From NCBI GenBank assembly GCA_031279155.1, contig JAITJB010000252.1, positions 1 to 16,778 on the forward strand: a DNA stretch of 16,778 nucleotides, in the 5' to 3' direction. Positions 14,673 to 16,778 of the stretch are shown here, piece after piece. Position 1 is the stretch's first letter, and each line of letters opens with the position of its first letter. The stretch is from Deltaproteobacteria bacterium. Its GTDB lineage: Bacteria > Desulfobacterota > Desulfarculia > Adiutricales > Adiutricaceae. Under the pieces are notes generated by a model. That model was given only the letters and a program-made list of their open reading frames with translations. It was not told the origin of the DNA and did not search any database. A program made the translations under genes and the position numbers.

Positions 14673-16211
14673 TCAGATGTAGCTAGCCAGTTCCTCGGGC
14701 GGCAGTGGCGAGAGGCCGTGGTAGGAGTCGTCGGAGAGCAGTCCCAGATCCCTAGCCAAAGTGAAGCGCTTAAGGACGGCTGCGCCGTACAAAAGAAGTC
14801 CGGCGACATCGGCCACTTTGCGGTGGCTGGGATCGGCATAATAGGTGCCAGAAACCCATTCGTTAAAAGCTCCAATGGACGGACCACTAAAAATACACCA
14901 ATCTGTCCGGCGATCCTCAACGCCGTTGATGGCCCAGCGGGAGGCTTGGCCTAAGTACCACCTAAAGACCAAGGCCAATTTCATCTTGGGCGAGGCTAGG
15001 GCCTTGGCCAGAACCGCCGGATCGCGTTGGGTGAAAAACCGCTTAGTTTCTTCCCAAATTTCCGTTAAGGGCTTGCGGAAGATTTTTTCTTCCAGGCTTT
15101 TAACCTCATCAGCCGGAATATCTTCTAAGGCCTGGTACTGCCGGTAGAGCTCGGCTAACTTAAGAGCCCTAGGGGCAAAGAGCGTTCCATACTTTAGGAC
15201 CTGGACCTTAGAGCCCAGCTCAAACATGTCGGCGGCCGGAGCTTGGCTCATATCGGTTTGAGAGGCTTTACTCAATAGGAGCCTAGCTCCCTCTGATAAG
15301 CCAGATTCCACGCAGCTTTGGTTAACTGAACCAGTTACAAAGTAGCTTAAGCCTAGATCCTGGGCGGCTAAAATGGCCGCCGGCGTTCCAAGGCCGCCGC
15401 CGCCGCCAACGCGGAGGGACTGAGGGTATTGGAACTTGCGAGAAAACTCATCGGCCAATCTTAGCATCGATGGCCACAGGGTAAGGGCCGGCCTAAAATC
15501 GGTGTGGCCACCGCTATCGGCTTCGGCGGTCAGATCCTGAGCCATGGGTATCATGGAGGCTAGGGAGGCCTCTTGTTCGGTGATCCAGCCCCGGTTAAGG
15601 CAATCTTGGACCAGCTTGGGCGGCGGCGGGCTAAAAAAGCGGCGGGCAAGCTCTAATCGGGAGACCTTGGCCATGATGCGGTTGGGGGCGTTGATGGCGC
15701 CGTCCGGTAAGGTCGTAAGCCCATGAAGGCGGTAGCGCACCAATGATGGCGTAATCTGCATGAAGGCCGAAGCCTCAACTAAGGTTACCCCATGATCTAT
15801 ATAAATAGAAACGACTTTTTCCTCCCACTCAGGGTCCATCGGCGAGTGGATCAGGCAAGAGCCAAAACTTAGGTGACCTAAATCTTTTTTAAGTTTGACT
15901 ATGGCCTCTTCGACAGCTTGAGGATTTAAGCCAGAGGCCCCAAACATGCCTAAAAAGCCAAAGTCGGCCATGGCCGTCACCATGGTCGTTGAGCTAATGC
16001 CGCCGACCATGGAGCCAGCGACGTAGGCGTACCTTAAGTTAAATTCTTTGCGGAAGGCTTTTGAGCCAAAATTTCCCGGGGCGATGGGTGGAATGATGCC
16101 TACTAAGTTTGGATCGCATATGGAGCCAAGTTCTCCGCCAGGCCGGATATAGAGGGTATCGCGGGGATCGCATAGGGCGTCAATGATGTTTTTGTTTGGG
16201 GTTCCTACCAT
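14673..16211 (-). CDS. pfaD: PfaD-type FMN-dependent enoyl reductase
   Basis: The product is 512 aa, close to the usual PfaD length. It is a TIM-barrel, 2-nitropropane-dioxygenase-like enoyl reductase that acts in trans on ACP-bound enoyl intermediates of Pfa and trans-AT polyketide synthases. Typical features are YAYVAGSMVGGISS (61-74), the flavin-binding EADSGGHTD (230-238), GGGGGLGTPAA (269-279) and the phosphate-binding FVTGSVNQSC (291-300). The C-terminal helical part carries the family's FRWYLGQASRWAINGVE (416-432), GPSIGAFNEWVSGT (443-456) and a YGAAVLKR end region. It is the first gene of the operon, as in myxobacterial pfa1. The start at 16211 is supported by GAGGAA at 16226-16221. 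The stop is followed by a 183-bp gap before the PfaA-like gene. No truncation or frame problem is seen. Confidence 0.95.
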   Translation of the reverse strand: MVGTPNKNIIDALCDPRDTLYIRPGGELGSICDPNLVGIIPPIAPGNFGSKAFRKEFNLRYAYVAGSMVGGISSTTMVTAMADFGFLGMFGASGLNPQAVEEAIVKLKKDLGHLSFGSCLIHSPMDPEWEEKVVSIYIDHGVTLVEASAFMQITPSLVRYRLHGLTTLPDGAINAPNRIMAKVSRLELARRFFSPPPPKLVQDCLNRGWITEQEASLASMIPMAQDLTAEADSGGHTDFRPALTLWPSMLRLADEFSRKFQYPQSLRVGGGGGLGTPAAILAAQDLGLSYFVTGSVNQSCVESGLSEGARLLLSKASQTDMSQAPAADMFELGSKVQVLKYGTLFAPRALKLAELYRQYQALEDIPADEVKSLEEKIFRKPLTEIWEETKRFFTQRDPAVLAKALASPKMKLALVFRWYLGQASRWAINGVEDRRTDWCIFSGPSIGAFNEWVSGTYYADPSHRKVADVAGLLLYGAAVLKRFTLARDLGLLSDDSYHGLSPLPPEELASYI

Positions 16212-16220
16212 ATTTTATTG

Positions 16221-16226
16221 TTCCTC
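16221..16226 (-). promoter_or_regulatory. Ribosome binding site of pfaD
   Basis: The minus strand reads GAGGAA, 9 nt upstream of the ATG at 16211, and fixes the start of the first operon gene. Confidence 0.7.
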
Positions 16227-16290
16227 AATTATCCGTTGGCCTTTAGGCGCAACGTGGATGTGGTATTAGTAATATCCTTAAATATAAAGC

Positions 16291-16303
16291 CCGGCTGAGC
16301 CGG
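16291..16303 (-). other. Short G+C-rich hairpin in the presumed pfaD leader
   Basis: CCGGCT and AGCCGG flank a single base, giving a 5-bp stem with a 3-nt loop. On the minus strand it is followed by GCTTTATATTT. If transcription starts near 16350 this would sit in the 5' leader, and it could act as a weak attenuator. The stem is short, so the call is tentative. Confidence 0.3.
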
Positions 16304-16359
16304 AAACTAAATTTGGGTAATCAGAAGGCTTGGATAGAGCCCTCTATTATTTAAGCGCA

Positions 16360-16365
16360 ATTATA
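16360..16365 (-). promoter_or_regulatory. Candidate -10 box for the pfa operon
   Basis: The minus strand has a perfect TATAAT about 150 bp upstream of the pfaD start. No good -35 hexamer is found 16-18 bp before it, so a sigma-70-type promoter is plausible but unproven; an activator-dependent promoter would fit a weak -35. Confidence 0.35.
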
Positions 16366-16399
16366 ATAACACAAAAATCCCCGGCCTAAAACCGTACCA

Positions 16400-16492
16400 G
16401 GCTACTCGATTCTACTTGGCTATTTGCTACCCTACTCGCTATTTAATTTGGCTACTGTACTCGCTAATGTACTGGCTAATGTATTTGGCTAC
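16400..16492. repeat. Array of degenerate GGCTA/CGCTA repeats
   Basis: On the plus strand, GGCTA or CGCTA followed by A, C or T occurs at 16400, 16418, 16437, 16450, 16462, 16474 and 16487. The last five are spaced 13, 12, 12 and 13 bp apart. The two best units read CGCTAATGTA and GGCTAATGTA. The array lies just upstream of the candidate pfa -10 box and between divergent genes. Confidence 0.65.
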
Positions 16493-16517
16493 TTGTTTGA
16501 GCTTGAGGCGCGTAAGC

Positions 16518-16545
16518 CAAAAAATAATAGCCCCAAAGTTTGGGG
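16518..16545 (-). terminator. Terminator-like hairpin reading toward pfaD
   Basis: CCCCAAAGTTTGGGG (16531-16545) folds into a stem of at least 5 bp. On the minus strand it is followed by CTATTATTTTTT. Outer arms AGCCAA (16515-16520) and TTGGCT (16548-16553) can extend it. It would stop leftward transcription entering from beyond the window before it reaches the pfa operon. Confidence 0.5.
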
Positions 16546-16615
16546 TCTTGGCTAAAAAAACGTCTTGTCGAAAAAGATCTAGGGCCGGGTAAAGTAAGAC
16601 GGAAGGGTAAAGCCG

Positions 16616-16676
16616 TAAGGAGAACAAATCATGAGGAAAACTAACCTCGTGGGGAGACAAAATCATGGGGAAAACT
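16616..16676 (+). repeat. Pair of 27-bp direct repeats, 34-bp period
   Basis: Bases 16616-16642 and 16650-16676 match at 22 of 27 positions and share the pattern GGAGA..AAATCATGRGGAAAACT. Each copy has a purine-rich Shine-Dalgarno-like run followed 8 nt later by ATG, so each opens a tiny frame (16 codons from 16631, 22 codons from 16665). They sit directly before the putative transposase start. Confidence 0.6.
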
Positions 16677-16677
16677 T

Positions 16678-16778
16678 GTGATATTAAATCAAGTTTTAAT
16701 CGATATTCCGAGCGACAAAGGCGTTCACGTTAAATCTGCTGGATCCAAAGGCCAAAAATACGTCTACCAATATACAAA
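16678..16778 (+). CDS. N-terminal fragment of a putative transposase, cut by the window edge
   Basis: A plus-strand frame is open from a TAA upstream at about 16643 to the end of the window. GTG at 16678 is the first usable start, with GGGGA at 16667-16671 six nt before it. The 33 visible residues include VLIDIPSDKGVHVKSAG followed by SKGQKYVYQYT. From memory, this pattern of a short IP..KGV-V strand followed by a Lys/Tyr-rich KYVY strand resembles the first residues of IS1634/IS4-type DDE transposases. No catalytic residue is visible because the rest lies outside the window. The frame is well supported; the family call is tentative. If it is an insertion sequence, its left end would lie in the non-coding stretch before it. 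Confidence 0.4.
   Translation, partial: MILNQVLIDIPSDKGVHVKSAGSKGQKYVYQYT

Noticed and set aside
14570..14920. Minus-strand 116-codon open frame overlapping the end of pfaD
   Set aside because: It lies mostly in another frame over the conserved C-terminus of PfaD and matches nothing I recognise; it is a shadow frame.
16439..16666. Minus-strand 75-codon open frame upstream of pfaD
   Set aside because: It runs through the terminator-like hairpin and the repeat array, its C-terminus (YISQYISEY) is simply the translated repeat, and it has no recognisable domain.

Overview
The window looks like a bacterial chromosomal segment carrying a complete, leftward-reading (minus-strand) secondary-lipid (Pfa-type, polyunsaturated-fatty-acid-synthase-like) operon. 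In transcription order it encodes a PfaD-type FMN enoyl reductase (16211-14673), a PfaA-type KS-(decayed AT)-ACP-ACP-ACP-KR protein (14489-8985), and a PfaC-type KS-CLF-AT-DH-DH protein (8988-2086) that overlaps the PfaA gene by ATGA. The order ER, KS/ACP/KR, KS/CLF/AT/DH and the AT carried inside the PfaC-like protein resemble the myxobacterial/deltaproteobacterial pfa1-pfa2-pfa3 layout more than the marine gammaproteobacterial pfaABCD layout. A Desulfobacterota/Myxococcota-like host is therefore my best guess, but it is an inference from architecture only.

Downstream, still on the minus strand and closely spaced, lie a small A/T-rich gene for a HepT/DUF86-type HEPN protein in which the Arg of the RNase motif is Ser (2054-1572), and a family-4-like uracil-DNA-glycosylase-fold protein that keeps four cluster cysteines but has lost catalytic motifs (1528-539). 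Beyond it, 219-506 is a decayed duplicate of an internal piece of that glycosylase-like gene. The rest of 1-538 holds nothing I can call a gene.

Upstream of pfaD, 16212-16677 is non-coding. It contains a plausible -10 box, two small hairpins (one terminator-like on the minus strand), an array of degenerate GGCTA/CGCTA repeats about 12 bp apart, and a pair of 27-bp direct repeats. At the right edge a plus-strand reading frame opens (16678 onward) whose first residues resemble the start of IS1634/IS4-type transposases; it runs off the window.

How the genes work together (inference from families): the KS and CLF domains of the two megasynthases extend an acyl chain carried on the three ACPs, the KR reduces it, the paired FabA-like DH domains of the PfaC-like protein dehydrate or isomerise, and PfaD reduces the enoyl group. 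The most unusual point is that the PfaA-type AT is reduced to a remnant, so the single intact AT, of the PfaC/PfaB type, or a housekeeping FabD would have to supply malonyl units. No phosphopantetheinyl transferase (PfaE) gene is in the window.
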